The notes beneath the pieces were generated by a model. It did not search any database and was not told the origin of the DNA. It was given only the letters and a program-made list of their open reading frames with translations. Below, piece after piece: positions 18,501 to 28,238 of a stretch of DNA of 64,000 nt. The translations under genes were made by a program, and so were the position numbers. The first letter of the stretch is position 1. Each line of letters begins with the position of its first letter. The DNA is from Rhodothermia bacterium (GTDB lineage: Bacteria > Bacteroidota > Rhodothermia > Rhodothermales > UBA2364), in the NCBI GenBank assembly GCA_017303715.1, contig JAFLBZ010000002.1:1-64000 (forward strand). The letters run 5' to 3'.

Positions 18501-21500
18501 AGGTGATAACTACCGTCTGCTGCCGTCCTCATGCTCAATCCCAAGCCATTTATGGTCACGAGGGCATCGTAGAGTCCTACACCATTGGTATCCCGTACAA
18601 ATCCCGAAACCGTGCCCACTTCTCTGTTTAGCATCACATCTACTTGTTTTTGGGTATTCGCATCCACTTGTATGCCGACCAGTTGGCTATTTCCAATTCC
18701 CGATTTGAAGGTATTTATGGTGTAATTTCCCGCAGAAATCCCTTGAAATACATAAAGGCCATCTGCATTGGTGTTTTGTGAATAAGAAACGTCGCCAGTC
18801 CTAATTTGTACAAACGCATCTGGAACAGGGCCATTGGTATCGCTTCGGCGAACAACACCGGAGAGCGTTGTCGGGCAGGCCGAAAGGCGAACTTGTTGCG
18901 TTTCTGGTGTATCAGCTGTGGACTCCACCGTCCGCATTCGGAAGCCATGACCCATGATGAAATACACAAAATGGTAACGTGTTTCCCCAAAATCAGCATC
19001 TAAAACAGGCAAGAGGTGCAGATGTTGTTGTGCGTTTGCATCGGCGTGTGCCACCGAGTTGTAGGTAAGCATAGCCGGTAATGGCATGGCCGTAGCACAC
19101 GTATTCATGAGTCGCCAAGTTTGGAAGGCATTGTACTGAACGGCATTCATTACAAAAATTGTGGCATCGGCGGGGTCATTGTCACGGTTACGGGCACTTA
19201 GATAAAATGGTTTTTCTAAAGGTTTTGCCTGTAAAGTACGTACATTAACTTGGTCTGCCCATGCTATCCGAATCCCTCCAGACAAAACGGCATTGTGCGG
19301 ATGTAGTGCAGGTTGATAGCCTTCTTTGGCAAAGAAAAGGTTATACATTCCGGGCAAGAGGTTTTGGAATGTAAAAGCCCCGTTCCTTAAGCCCATTCGC
19401 TGGATCGTCTGGCCGTTGCTGTCACGGAGTTCCACGATCCCGTTTGACAACGCCTGCGCCGTGCCAAAGCGCTCCATACGTCCGGTAATTTGCCCTCCGA
19501 CGCCAAGAAGTTCGGCAGCAAAATTCCGTATATCGCGACCTATTAAAAATCCGGTATAGGTGCGCTCCAAAAGTTTACCCGTCAGATTGGCAGGCGGGAC
19601 AATGCGTAGCCGGAATTCCTTCGGATTAGCGTCGGTGGGGACTTGAGCAGTAGGGAAGGAATAACGAATTTGGAATTTACCGTTTCCGAGGGTTACTGCC
19701 GTATAAGGCTGGAGTGGCTCCCAAATGGCCGCCAAGCCTATTGCAGTGTTGCGGGTCTGGAAAATGACTTGCGCACCTTCCACATTAAACCCAGCCTCAT
19801 CTTCCACATCGCCCATCAAGACAAAATCTTGACGATCTGGAGACAAACTAAAATCAAATTTTACAATACTTTGACCTCGCAATTGCCCTTCCCTTGCTTG
19901 AGAAAAGTAATACGTTTTTCCGTCCACCGTAACTTCAAACGATGTTGGTGTACGATCAGTAGGCGCAGACAATTTGGGAAATTCCAAATCAAAACGATAG
20001 CCTCCGTTGGCATCGGTACGGGTATTCAGGGTGACATTCCGCTGAATTTGCCCCAAAACGACGGTAAAGCGGAGCGTAACGTCGTAACTGGCCAGAGGAT
20101 CTCCGGAGAGGCTTGAGATTGTTCCGGACACGCTTCGGAGCACGGTATTTGACGGGGTAGGCGTTAGTTTGTACAAGCCCACACCCGACCCCATCACCTG
20201 ATTGTTGATCGCACCTTCTACGCGAAATGCCACAAATGCGGTACGTTCTTCATTTGGTGTAGGAAGGCCCAATAAGCCATTTTCAGTTTGACCAAGCACT
20301 TGTTGCCAAACTTGTACGCCCTGCGGTGGCTGACGGTATAATGTAGCGAACTGCCCGTAAAGCATTTGTGCAGTGGCCGCTTCATCGGCTCCTTCTGGTA
20401 AGGGGTAAAGGATTGCCTTAAGCGTGAGGTTACTCCATCCTGCCTCTGGGAGTTTAGCAAAAGAGAATGGTAGCGGATCGTCGTAGTGTTTAGTGGTTTG
20501 GCTTCCGGCTTCGGTCAGGCGTAGTTGTGTACGCGCCGAAGACCGTACTAACACGTATTGCACAGCACTATATACATTTCCGGTGGCCGCTCTGCCGACA
20601 AACCGCCATGCCAAGACGTAAGATTGTCCCACATCCGTTAGTACCCCTTCTGCGGTTTGTAGGTCTTGGTCTTGGAGGAAAAGTTCCTCGCGAGAAGGTT
20701 CAAAACCGGACGAGATCGAACGCATCAAACGGTCAAAAACGCCAGGCGTTTGGAGGTCAGACATGTTAAACTTGTCGTCGGTAATCAACACCTTTTCCAC
20801 ACCCAATGCCTTCCAAGCATCAGCATCCTTCTTCGGAGAAGGTATCAACTGGGCTTGTACCACAAAGCGATCCCCCGCACGGTAGTCGGTTTTACTTGGT
20901 TTGAGTGGTGCAATCAAGCCTTGTTCTTGTGGATCCGAGTAGGTGAAGACAAAGGGTTCGCTGCGATGGCGGGTTGCTATGGGCTGGCCATTCACATCTA
21001 ATGCGGCCACTTCCCAAGCATAGACTTGCCCATGGTCCAATTTTAAAGCATCTTGTGGGTAAGTAAATTGTGTGGCATCTTTGATGCTTGTGGCAAAATA
21101 ATCAGGATTTGCACGCAGGGCCTGCTCTTTGGTCTGGCCTTGCAGCACCTCCACCATACGAAGCCGATAAAAAACAGTGCCCAATGGGTAAGAGGAGGAT
21201 GCTGCCTGCCACGAAAAGCGTGGATAAGTTTCTCGGAGGATGCCTTGGTCATAAGGCGCAATCAAAATGGGCGGTTCTGGACTGCTAAACGATGTCATAT
21301 AAGCGTATTCTGCGAGTAAATCGCCTTGTCCGTCGGGCTTCGTAGAAAGCCAAACGTAGAGGCCGTGTTGTCCCTCCGGAAGTGCATTGGTTTGAACAAC
21401 AGTGTTGCGAAGTTTCTCGTCATAGTTTGTACGCCAATTAAAACCCTCGACCCAGTCGCGTAGCGTGTGTATTTCCGCAAAAGGCCCTTTTTGCATGGTA

Positions 21501-21856
21501 CGGGCATCCGAAAACGCGGTGGCCAATACCCGCGATGTATTTAAGCCGAATGACCGCGCACGATCAAGCACATTCCCAATACCCGTTGTGATAATACCCG
21601 ATGCACTGGAATAATCCGAAACAATCAGCGCATTGGCATAAACGGTCGGGCTTCCTGAACCCAAGTAGCGCACCGAAACCATAATCTTTCCGGAGTCTAG
21701 GAGGTCTATAAGGTCACGCGCGGCACTCGACGGATTGGCAGGCACGCCGGAAACTTGCACAGACCACTCTACAGATTGGGCACGTAAGGAAAGGGGCAGA
21801 AGGAAGAACAGTACCCCTGTCATGCGGTAGATGATAGCTAAAAAATTGTTTTTCAT
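15557..21856 (-). CDS. Giant secreted protein with carboxypeptidase-regulatory-like repeats
   Basis: A 2099-residue secreted protein (signal peptide ending SLRAQ). The first about 550 residues resemble the N-terminal region of large TANFOR-type Bacteroidota proteins (tentative). The middle has several CarboxypepD-regulatory-like Ig folds (SGVVRRSDTNGPVPDAFV, VSGFVRDTNGVGLYDALV, ARGFVRNQQGQPLVGVQV), each with a GxY and PPGSYRI-like ending. The last about 650 residues are rich in repeated beta strands (LDLGASLDFPIPG, VDIRVGWQPNTLDLQYWYVGARLDVDLFG), as in AsmA-like or beta-helical proteins. A Cys-rich tail (CDNGSSCSRWCAGC) is near the end. Genes on both sides encode other envelope proteins. Function unknown. 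Confidence 0.82.
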   Translation of the reverse strand: MKNNFLAIIYRMTGVLFFLLPLSLRAQSVEWSVQVSGVPANPSSAARDLIDLLDSGKIMVSVRYLGSGSPTVYANALIVSDYSSASGIITTGIGNVLDRARSFGLNTSRVLATAFSDARTMQKGPFAEIHTLRDWVEGFNWRTNYDEKLRNTVVQTNALPEGQHGLYVWLSTKPDGQGDLLAEYAYMTSFSSPEPPILIAPYDQGILRETYPRFSWQAASSSYPLGTVFYRLRMVEVLQGQTKEQALRANPDYFATSIKDATQFTYPQDALKLDHGQVYAWEVAALDVNGQPIATRHRSEPFVFTYSDPQEQGLIAPLKPSKTDYRAGDRFVVQAQLIPSPKKDADAWKALGVEKVLITDDKFNMSDLQTPGVFDRLMRSISSGFEPSREELFLQDQDLQTAEGVLTDVGQSYVLAWRFVGRAATGNVYSAVQYVLVRSSARTQLRLTEAGSQTTKHYDDPLPFSFAKLPEAGWSNLTLKAILYPLPEGADEAATAQMLYGQFATLYRQPPQGVQVWQQVLGQTENGLLGLPTPNEERTAFVAFRVEGAINNQVMGSGVGLYKLTPTPSNTVLRSVSGTISSLSGDPLASYDVTLRFTVVLGQIQRNVTLNTRTDANGGYRFDLEFPKLSAPTDRTPTSFEVTVDGKTYYFSQAREGQLRGQSIVKFDFSLSPDRQDFVLMGDVEDEAGFNVEGAQVIFQTRNTAIGLAAIWEPLQPYTAVTLGNGKFQIRYSFPTAQVPTDANPKEFRLRIVPPANLTGKLLERTYTGFLIGRDIRNFAAELLGVGGQITGRMERFGTAQALSNGIVELRDSNGQTIQRMGLRNGAFTFQNLLPGMYNLFFAKEGYQPALHPHNAVLSGGIRIAWADQVNVRTLQAKPLEKPFYLSARNRDNDPADATIFVMNAVQYNAFQTWRLMNTCATAMPLPAMLTYNSVAHADANAQQHLHLLPVLDADFGETRYHFVYFIMGHGFRMRTVESTADTPETQQVRLSACPTTLSGVVRRSDTNGPVPDAFVQIRTGDVSYSQNTNADGLYVFQGISAGNYTINTFKSGIGNSQLVGIQVDANTQKQVDVMLNREVGTVSGFVRDTNGVGLYDALVTINGLGLSMRTAADGSYHLAMVPPGSYRITVSKTGFRTQTSQQTAVVVNQVSTLNFGLEDLRGNVRLTVLGPQNIPIQNALVEVLNTNRSQRTDANGVALFEQVQTGSITFRVSTPNANFTPKTQTFDAIFLLSNEARISVVLNVGMVARGFVRNQQGQPLVGVQVSMDSRPDLSAQTNELGEYILRGIAGFSAGNVGGFNIPASTPLLLANKLGYQTGSQSVTFAAGETVFADFTLQNAPFDRLAGFQVLVENLREENGRRFVSGTLTALPNTPLLTLAPQVQLPFDELEVDVNNRPIGGRARLSTGSVSLRLYGIEATLRGSNGQPLELVVQPSGIGAIRGEILLQVDRLLSLVPGTSATPILIPLPVTCNVGPCLTADGLSAFNADIVLPNLNWDIQLWGYRMEIQRLNLNRNGVCLNGEIPVAGIEPIRFSGLCISSEGRISGPTIPEFNFDVSAFHFQLRTIRFDASGLSAASGTIGINGLAANGGRLAINFRNLRISSEGQIVRADIEVPNNRLAIPGFPVNITFAGFATVGQNLVLRFGGNIPLPEPIGRSLTLQSLEIAQNGTVSALLPTNTRFDLAGIQVLIANMSLAVNGPSVRLDLGASLDFPIPGMPAPSAQLYFTHRNGNLNFGVNEVAMPRFSLGPARLDNLRFGYQNQRFMGSLDLSIAGAIEGLGASFSYRDGRNYAFEVRNQIPIPLGPVEISGFSGGISRQNDNWRFYLQNMQLGFPRTQDALALVGGLDVRLSNGGPRVEVNGQLTAASGQLTLGRANMLLDVPRGRFEGNTTIGNPFGDPIRSVASAEGAVDIRVGWQPNTLDLQYWYVGARLDVDLFGVIESRGRMFAGANYRPFGDVDQRFRDYFRHHPATNDVLNGIYVSGYSGGSLDLGVIDGGANQAIYFIYDWRQRRAAGGAYAHVYGTFDVYVASLGASFDVKGEANYDGRWDISGRASSNLKGTVWPCDNGSSCSRWCAGCLSVNAELTYRNGKFDVDVDW

Positions 21857-21878
21857 GTACTTATGATTGAAGGGTATA

Positions 21879-23606
21879 TTAAAAACGACGGGTGAGTTGT
21901 AGGCGGCTTCTCAATTCTCGGAAGGCAGTGTTTTCGCTCTGATTGCGGGTTCCGATGGTATATGCCTGAAGTTGGGTCTTTGCATCTATGCGAAGTGTAG
22001 CCCCCACGCGGGTATTCCATTGCAAAAAAGAAGTGCTGGGTTGGTTAGGCGTTTCCTGCTGGGTCTGGGTAAATCCTGCTTGTGCATCGAGACGGATTTT
22101 GCGTTTTCCCAACGCCTTATTCGCACCCATTTGCGCCATCAACGTCCGACTTTTACCAAATGCTGTTTGGTTATCCATGTATCCGGCTTGGAGGTTTGCA
22201 GCAAAGTCGCGGTCAAATTGGCTGTTCCAGAACAAGGTGGCGTTTCGGTTATCGAAGGTTGTAGCGATCTCGTTCGGATTTTCGCTCCTGAAGCGTTGGA
22301 GTCCGGCATTAAGTTGGAGCGTGTGCGTGCGTTTTTTTCGTCCGGTCAGGTTTAAGGCTGGCCCAAGACTCAGGTTTTGAACGATCTGACGCCGCACCTC
22401 GGCACTCATGCCCATAGTTGCATTCGATCCGGTGGATACTTGCTGAAATTGACCTATAAAAGAAAAGACCGTGCCGGGTTGCGCACGCAGATTGACCATC
22501 CATTGGTCTCGGCTGATGGTTGCCGCTCGTTGTGCAGAAAGGTTGTTTACTTCGGATCCCCAAAGTCCAGAAACCGAAAAACGGCCTCTCGCCAAGTTTA
22601 TCACAGGTTGTATTTGCCATGAGCGCACATCGTCGCGGGTGGTATAAAGCCCCAACGATTGGAAACCCGGAGCGATGTACCGGAATTGGCCTATGAGGCT
22701 AACGGGCTGAATCCGAATGGCCGACCTTGCTCGAACGGCATAACTCGCGGATGCACCCAATGTGGGCACAAAGCGCTCCAATCCCCACCGAACAACGCCA
22801 TCCAATGCCTCGGGGATCGGGTTTTCCTCTGCATCCAATAGGTCATCTGTATGGATCTTAGGTGCAAAAAGATCTGTATTAATGGCCGATCCGGTAGCCT
22901 CACCTTCCAATAAAAAATGTTTGGTGTCTAAGGCTAAAACACCCGTCAAACTCAGGTTAGACATGGGCTTTGCAGCGCCAAAATGCTGGATAGAAAGCGT
23001 GTCGTCTTTTGCTGAAAGACCAATCACATACAATTTAAACGCCTTGTCTTGTATGCCTAAGGTTGCAGCCAATAAACCCCGACGGAATTGCCCGTCCTGC
23101 AAAAAACCATCTGCGGATACGCCAGAATCTTGCTGGCCTTCTACCGCCTGCTGGGTGGTTCCGGTAGCAAAACCAATCCTGAAACCGCGTGGTTGGAGCA
23201 AAGCATAAGCCCCTTTTAAGGTTACGCCATTTAGACTGAGTTCCGAGAATTGCGGATACGTATCTCCCACGCCCACTTGCAACCACGGCCAACCGCCTTC
23301 TATGCCAATTCGGTTCAGTGACTGGCGGAAATGCTCATTTTCGGTGGAATAAAGCAGGTTGAGTCCCGTCCTGAAGCCGCCTGCCGCAATGGAAGTGTTC
23401 ATAAATGCTCGGCCAATAAATGGCGAACGGTTGTTGGAACGATTGGACGTGAAAAAATCCATACTTCCACCCACTTGGCCATTCAGCGATACCAATGAGC
23501 GCCTTACGGCGGGAGCCTGTTTTTCGAGTTCGGCGATGGTTTGGGCGTTAGAAGGGAGTGTGCCGCACAACCAAAACAAGAGCCATAAAAAGTAAGATCG
23601 GTTCAT
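21879..23606 (-). CDS. Outer-membrane-barrel-like protein
   Basis: A 575-residue protein with a signal peptide (cut near SNAQ). After residue 40 it is a long series of amphipathic strands (VSLNGQVGGSMDFFTSN, HTLQLNAGLQRF, ATLFWNSQFDRDFAANLQAGY) ending in ELRSRLQLTRRF with a terminal Phe, typical of outer-membrane beta-barrels. It is first of the three-gene unit, 22 bp before the giant protein, and may be its surface anchor or exporter (inference). Confidence 0.75.
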   Translation of the reverse strand: MNRSYFLWLLFWLCGTLPSNAQTIAELEKQAPAVRRSLVSLNGQVGGSMDFFTSNRSNNRSPFIGRAFMNTSIAAGGFRTGLNLLYSTENEHFRQSLNRIGIEGGWPWLQVGVGDTYPQFSELSLNGVTLKGAYALLQPRGFRIGFATGTTQQAVEGQQDSGVSADGFLQDGQFRRGLLAATLGIQDKAFKLYVIGLSAKDDTLSIQHFGAAKPMSNLSLTGVLALDTKHFLLEGEATGSAINTDLFAPKIHTDDLLDAEENPIPEALDGVVRWGLERFVPTLGASASYAVRARSAIRIQPVSLIGQFRYIAPGFQSLGLYTTRDDVRSWQIQPVINLARGRFSVSGLWGSEVNNLSAQRAATISRDQWMVNLRAQPGTVFSFIGQFQQVSTGSNATMGMSAEVRRQIVQNLSLGPALNLTGRKKRTHTLQLNAGLQRFRSENPNEIATTFDNRNATLFWNSQFDRDFAANLQAGYMDNQTAFGKSRTLMAQMGANKALGKRKIRLDAQAGFTQTQQETPNQPSTSFLQWNTRVGATLRIDAKTQLQAYTIGTRNQSENTAFRELRSRLQLTRRF

Positions 23607-23682
23607 AAGCCTTGCGATTTGCGTGAGTTAATGCTACATGCGCAAACCGAACGCCTTTTGGTTCATGAATAATGAAAAAAAA

Positions 23683-26409
23683 TTACCCTCTTGCCCGATA
23701 AAGTGCTGTTAAAGCGGCAATTGCTTTTTGTTTGCGAATGGGTGCTTCGCGATCCGGCGCTTGGTAGTGGGCTAAAACCTGCTTCAGAACCACCTCTGCT
23801 TGGGTAAATTTCCGCTGCCCAATCAATGCCATCCCAAGCGCGGCGCGGGCATCAGCAAGGTAATTTCGGTTTTCTTTAGGCTTTCTCTCCATCGCAAGAA
23901 TAGCTTGCTTGGCCCACTGCTCGGCTTCGGCATATCGGCCTTGCGCATTGGCCCATTCCGCCCGAACTGTTTGCACTTCACTCAACCGGTAATGGTCTGG
24001 CGGGAGGTTTTTGCGGATGAGTTTCTCGGCAGTTCGTAAGTGGTTTTCGACTTCCTGAAACTGTTGGCGCTGCACTTGTATCCGTGTCAAGAGTGTGAGG
24101 TCTATACCCAAATAGTAAGTTCCGGCATTGTTTTTTGAAGCAACTGCCAAACGTAGCTGTTGCTCGGCCTCGGCCAACTTGTTTTGGCCAAGATAGGTAA
24201 GTCCCAAATTTCGGCGGGTAACGGCAATATTGCTGTGCTCCGGTGGTAGTTCGGCCTGCTGGATGATTAGAGCGCGACTTAATACTTGGAGCGCCTCATC
24301 GTAGCGATCACAGAGAAGCAATGCACCGCCCAAATTATTTAGTGTTGTGGCAATTTCCACATGGTAGGGCACATACAGTTTTTCTTCAATCGCCAAGGTT
24401 CTTTGGTAGTATGGAATAGCTTTTTCGGACTCGTCCATTTCAAAATGGAGATAACCTATGTTGTAGAGACTTTCCGCCAATTCTGGATGTGGTTCCTCTC
24501 CATACACTTCCCGTCGGATGCGTAGCGCCTCTTCCATCATCCGCTTGGCTTCCACATATCTTCCCACGTTCATCAAGTAACCGCCATAATCGTTCAAGGA
24601 AAGTGCGACTTTGGGATGTTGGGGCGGATACAATTGCTTGCGCAGAGCAAGAGCTTCTTGGTAGAGTTGTTCAGCCTCTGCCATTTTCCCTTGGTCATGT
24701 GCAAGATAAGCCCGTTTATGCGTCAAATCGGCAAATTCCGGTTGTTCTTCGGCGTGTAATGTACGAAACATCGTATTTGCTGCCCGATAAAGAGAGTCCG
24801 CCACAGGGTAATACCCCATATTCTGATTCCACTCTCCCCAGGTAGCGTAAAAGCGTGCAATAGCGGTGTGTGGTGCTTTTATGGACTGCATTAGGACGCG
24901 ATTGGCATTTTTCAAGACAATCTCTGCTTGGGTATCCTCGCCTAACTTGCTATACACCTGTCCCAAGACCCGTAAAACCTCGACCTTAACGTGGGGCTGG
25001 GTCGCTAGTTCCTCGTCGGCCACCCGTGCTCCCATATCCAAAATTTCGCGTGCGCTTAGGTCTAATCCTCGTGCCTGCGCGGGATCTGCCTTTTCAAAGA
25101 GACCGACCAACAGGTTTTGTACGGCAGTTGCACGGGCGGCTTCGTCAAGGGCATGATTTCTCTCTTGGGTAATGCGGTAATCGTGCCAAAACGCAAATAT
25201 GATTCCTATCAACAGCACAGCAAAGGCAATTCCGACGCCTTTTTTATGGCGTAGGGCAAACTTTTGGATCACATAACCCGCTGTATTGGGTCGTGCGGAA
25301 ACAGGTTCACCCTTTAGAAAACGTTCAATATCGGTATAAAATGCCTCCGCCGAGGCATAACGTCTGGCTGGCTCTTTGCGTAAAGCCATCATCACCATAT
25401 TGTCCAAGTCTCCGCGCAACATTCGCCGGAGCTGACTCGGCAAGCGGTTTTTATCCTCGCCCAATTTCGGTAATGTAGCGGTAGCAAGGGGGTCTGTCAC
25501 CCGATCGGAGGGACGAGGAGGAGTTGTTTCGCTGATGATTCGAACCACTTCCTGCAAAGCCTGTTCACGAAGTGAATAAGGACGTTGCCCTGTCAATAGC
25601 TCGTATAACAAGATGCCTAACGCATAGACATCGGCAGCGGTGGTAATGGCTTCGCCACGGATCTGTTCGGGAGCGGCGTATTCGGGTGTCATTACCTGAG
25701 AAGCAGTTTGGGTTAAGACTTCACGTCCGTCCTCCGCCAATACTTTTGCAATGCCAAAATCCAGCAATTTCACCGTTCCATCTGCCGTTACCAAAATATT
25801 AGACGGTTTCAGGTCTCGGTGTACGATTAGGTTTTGATGGGCATAATGTACGGCCTCGCACACCGTTTTGAACAAGGCCAATCGTTCTTTTAAGGTTTTA
25901 TGGTTTTGGTCGCAAAACTGGGTGATGGGTAGCCCTTCTACATACTCCATCGTAAAATAAGGATCGCCCCAAGAAGTACTCCCGCCGTCTAACATTTGCG
26001 CAATGTTCGGATGTTGTAATTGTGCCAGAATTTGGCGCTCGGTGTGCAATCGGCGCAATAGCTCTTCGGTATTAAAACCGGGTCGCAGGAGCTTTAGGGC
26101 AACCTTCCGGTCGAATGTGCCGTCTTGCCGCGAAGCAAGGAACACTTGTCCCATACCGCCCCGACCGAGAGGGCGCTCCAAACGGTAGGGGCCAATCTCT
26201 TGTCCTGCCGAAGTCATTTGGGGCAAAAATGGCTTTTCCAGAAAGGTTGCAGCATTTTCTTCGGCATCCAAAAGCCGCTGTACTTCTAAGCGAAGTTCTG
26301 GGTCGCTCTTTGTTTCTAATGCCAAAAAAGCAGCACGTTCTGCTAAAGGTAATTCCAACACTTGTTCGAATACCGTTTTTATGCGTTTCCAACGTTCGGG
26401 AGTTACCAT
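23683..26409 (-). CDS. Ser/Thr protein kinase with C-terminal TPR repeats
   Basis: A 908-residue membrane protein kinase. Kinase core: GRGGMGQVF glycine loop (82-90), ALK Lys106, HRDLKPSN (197-204), DFG (217-219) and APEQ. A single membrane segment follows near residue 390-410 (GVGIAFAVLLIGIIFAFW). The outer or periplasmic part consists of about ten TPR-type units (for example NNLGGALLLCDRYDEAL, RRNLGLTYLGQNKLAEA). This is the common bacterial kinase-TPR architecture, used for signalling; targets unknown. Start chosen at MVTPERWKRI, the typical family N-terminus; the frame is open to 26478. Confidence 0.88.
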   Translation of the reverse strand: MVTPERWKRIKTVFEQVLELPLAERAAFLALETKSDPELRLEVQRLLDAEENAATFLEKPFLPQMTSAGQEIGPYRLERPLGRGGMGQVFLASRQDGTFDRKVALKLLRPGFNTEELLRRLHTERQILAQLQHPNIAQMLDGGSTSWGDPYFTMEYVEGLPITQFCDQNHKTLKERLALFKTVCEAVHYAHQNLIVHRDLKPSNILVTADGTVKLLDFGIAKVLAEDGREVLTQTASQVMTPEYAAPEQIRGEAITTAADVYALGILLYELLTGQRPYSLREQALQEVVRIISETTPPRPSDRVTDPLATATLPKLGEDKNRLPSQLRRMLRGDLDNMVMMALRKEPARRYASAEAFYTDIERFLKGEPVSARPNTAGYVIQKFALRHKKGVGIAFAVLLIGIIFAFWHDYRITQERNHALDEAARATAVQNLLVGLFEKADPAQARGLDLSAREILDMGARVADEELATQPHVKVEVLRVLGQVYSKLGEDTQAEIVLKNANRVLMQSIKAPHTAIARFYATWGEWNQNMGYYPVADSLYRAANTMFRTLHAEEQPEFADLTHKRAYLAHDQGKMAEAEQLYQEALALRKQLYPPQHPKVALSLNDYGGYLMNVGRYVEAKRMMEEALRIRREVYGEEPHPELAESLYNIGYLHFEMDESEKAIPYYQRTLAIEEKLYVPYHVEIATTLNNLGGALLLCDRYDEALQVLSRALIIQQAELPPEHSNIAVTRRNLGLTYLGQNKLAEAEQQLRLAVASKNNAGTYYLGIDLTLLTRIQVQRQQFQEVENHLRTAEKLIRKNLPPDHYRLSEVQTVRAEWANAQGRYAEAEQWAKQAILAMERKPKENRNYLADARAALGMALIGQRKFTQAEVVLKQVLAHYQAPDREAPIRKQKAIAALTALYRARG

Positions 26410-26544
26410 AGAAAAAAAAGCTAAGGGCAGTATTCTACCAGAGAAACCACTGATGAAGCCACCATAAAGGATGAGCATGATTCATTGCCCAAAGTTGCGT
26501 TTCACACTGCTCACAAGCCAGAAATCTAAACGCTTCTCCTGCTT

Positions 26545-28044
26545 TTACGCAAACTTTTTATTTACTCTGCTTCCCTCTTTGGTGGTACGCACTTCAAAAC
26601 CTTTTTCTAAAAGCTCGGCGCGGATGGCATCGGCGCGGGCAAAGTCTTTCTCGGCTCTTGCAACGTCTAATAACAGCGCGAGTGCTTGGGCTGCTTCCAA
26701 GTCGGAGTCAGGCGTTGCTTCTTCTGATTTTATTGGCGATTCGTGTTGGATAAAGCCCAAGAGTGCATTTACCCGCCGGAACCATCCATCGGCTTGCTTT
26801 GCAGCCTCTTTTCCCATGCCAGACAGCGCACCTTGAATCATTTTTTGTCCTGAATGTGCTTTGGCCAGTGCTTCCGGCGTATTCAGGTTGTGGGTCATGG
26901 CCTCCAGAATGGCACTGTAATTTTCAGCTAACCGATTACCAAGAAAATCCACGCCATCTGCCTTGTCTGAATGTAGAATGGCTCTGACAGCCTCCCAAGA
27001 TTCTTGATAGCGACGAATAATTTTAGTCGCATCCTTGAGGTTTTGTAAGGTGAAGTTAAATGGCTTCCCATAATGACCAGAAAGTAAGGCCAAACGTAAG
27101 GCCAATGGGTCGAAACCTTTACCGCCTTCGGCCTCTGGCCCTACCAAATCCCTCACCCGATAAAAATTGCCGAGGGACTTAGACATTTTTTGACCCTCGA
27201 CTTGTAAGAAGCGGGTATGAACCCAATAATTGGCAAATGCTTTTCCGGTCAATGCCTCCGATTGTGCAATCTCACATTCATGATGCGGAAAGGCCAAGTC
27301 TTCCCCGCCGCCATGCAGGTCAAAGGTCTCGCCAAGATACTTCATGGCCATTACGGAACACTCTAAGTGCCATCCGGGGAAGCCCCATCCCCAAGGCGAA
27401 TACCACTGCATGAGGTGTTTATCATCTTTTTTCCAGAGCGCAAAGTCTCGTGGATCTCGCTTATTATCATCCCGAACCACCTCCCGCACACCTTCCTCTA
27501 GCGCCTCGGCACGTGTATTACCGGAAAGTTGCCCATAGGTTGCGAAACTCGAAACTGAAAAATAAACCGCATTTATAGTTTCGTAGGCATGTCCCATTTC
27601 GAGGAGTTTTTCAATCGCGGCTATTTGCTCTCGCATATGCTCGGTCGCGCGTGGCCGCACAAATGGTTCACGCAAATTAAGCAATTGCCATTCTTGCACG
27701 AAGGCATCCGTATAAAACCGCGCCAAGTCCCAAACATTTGCAAAAAGCTCTCCGTCCTTAGAACGCAGGGCCTTTGCCATTTTATCCTCGCCGGAGGCGT
27801 CCGCATGGTCGTCGTCGGTAAGGTGTCCTACGTCCGTTATATTGGTGGCATAGGTTACACGCCACCCTATGGCTTCCGCAGTCCTTACAATTAGGTCTGC
27901 TGTTAGAAAGGTACGAAAGTTCCCGATATGGGCATAGGAATAAACGGTAGGGCCGCACGAATAAAACCGTAAATGCTCCGGTTCAATCAGTTTAATCGGT
28001 TCTTCTTTTCGGGCAAGGCTGTTATATAAAATAAATTCCGACAT
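26545..28044 (-). CDS. cysS: Cysteinyl-tRNA synthetase
   Basis: A 499-residue class I synthetase charging tRNA-Cys. HIGH motif as YAHIGN after CGPTVY (Zn-ligand Cys), further Zn ligands in WHLECSVM and FPHHECEIAQ, and KMSKS in GQKMSKSLGNF. Length is normal for the bacterial enzyme and the C-terminal helical domain is present. It stands alone on the minus strand between the kinase and the PII gene. Confidence 0.97.
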   Translation of the reverse strand: MSEFILYNSLARKEEPIKLIEPEHLRFYSCGPTVYSYAHIGNFRTFLTADLIVRTAEAIGWRVTYATNITDVGHLTDDDHADASGEDKMAKALRSKDGELFANVWDLARFYTDAFVQEWQLLNLREPFVRPRATEHMREQIAAIEKLLEMGHAYETINAVYFSVSSFATYGQLSGNTRAEALEEGVREVVRDDNKRDPRDFALWKKDDKHLMQWYSPWGWGFPGWHLECSVMAMKYLGETFDLHGGGEDLAFPHHECEIAQSEALTGKAFANYWVHTRFLQVEGQKMSKSLGNFYRVRDLVGPEAEGGKGFDPLALRLALLSGHYGKPFNFTLQNLKDATKIIRRYQESWEAVRAILHSDKADGVDFLGNRLAENYSAILEAMTHNLNTPEALAKAHSGQKMIQGALSGMGKEAAKQADGWFRRVNALLGFIQHESPIKSEEATPDSDLEAAQALALLLDVARAEKDFARADAIRAELLEKGFEVRTTKEGSRVNKKFA

Positions 28045-28179
28045 ACTAAGGTACCTGAGTTTCAGAACATCTTAAGCATACAAAGAGGACACTTCTTTTG
28101 AAAAGAGTTGCCTAAAGCTAATACAGGTCTTACAAAATTTTACCAACTTCCACGCAAACTCAACATATTTCCTCATGAT

Positions 28180-28222
28180 AGCAAAAGGCAAGCCTGCACC
28201 AGTGTACAAACTTGCCTTTTAG
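28180..28222 (-). terminator. Rho-independent terminator after the PII gene
   Basis: AAAAGGCAAG (28183-28192) and CTTGCCTTTT (28211-28220) form a perfect 10-bp stem, starting 19 bases after the minus-strand PII stop. Confidence 0.8.
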
Positions 28223-28238
28223 TCGTGTCAGACGTAAC

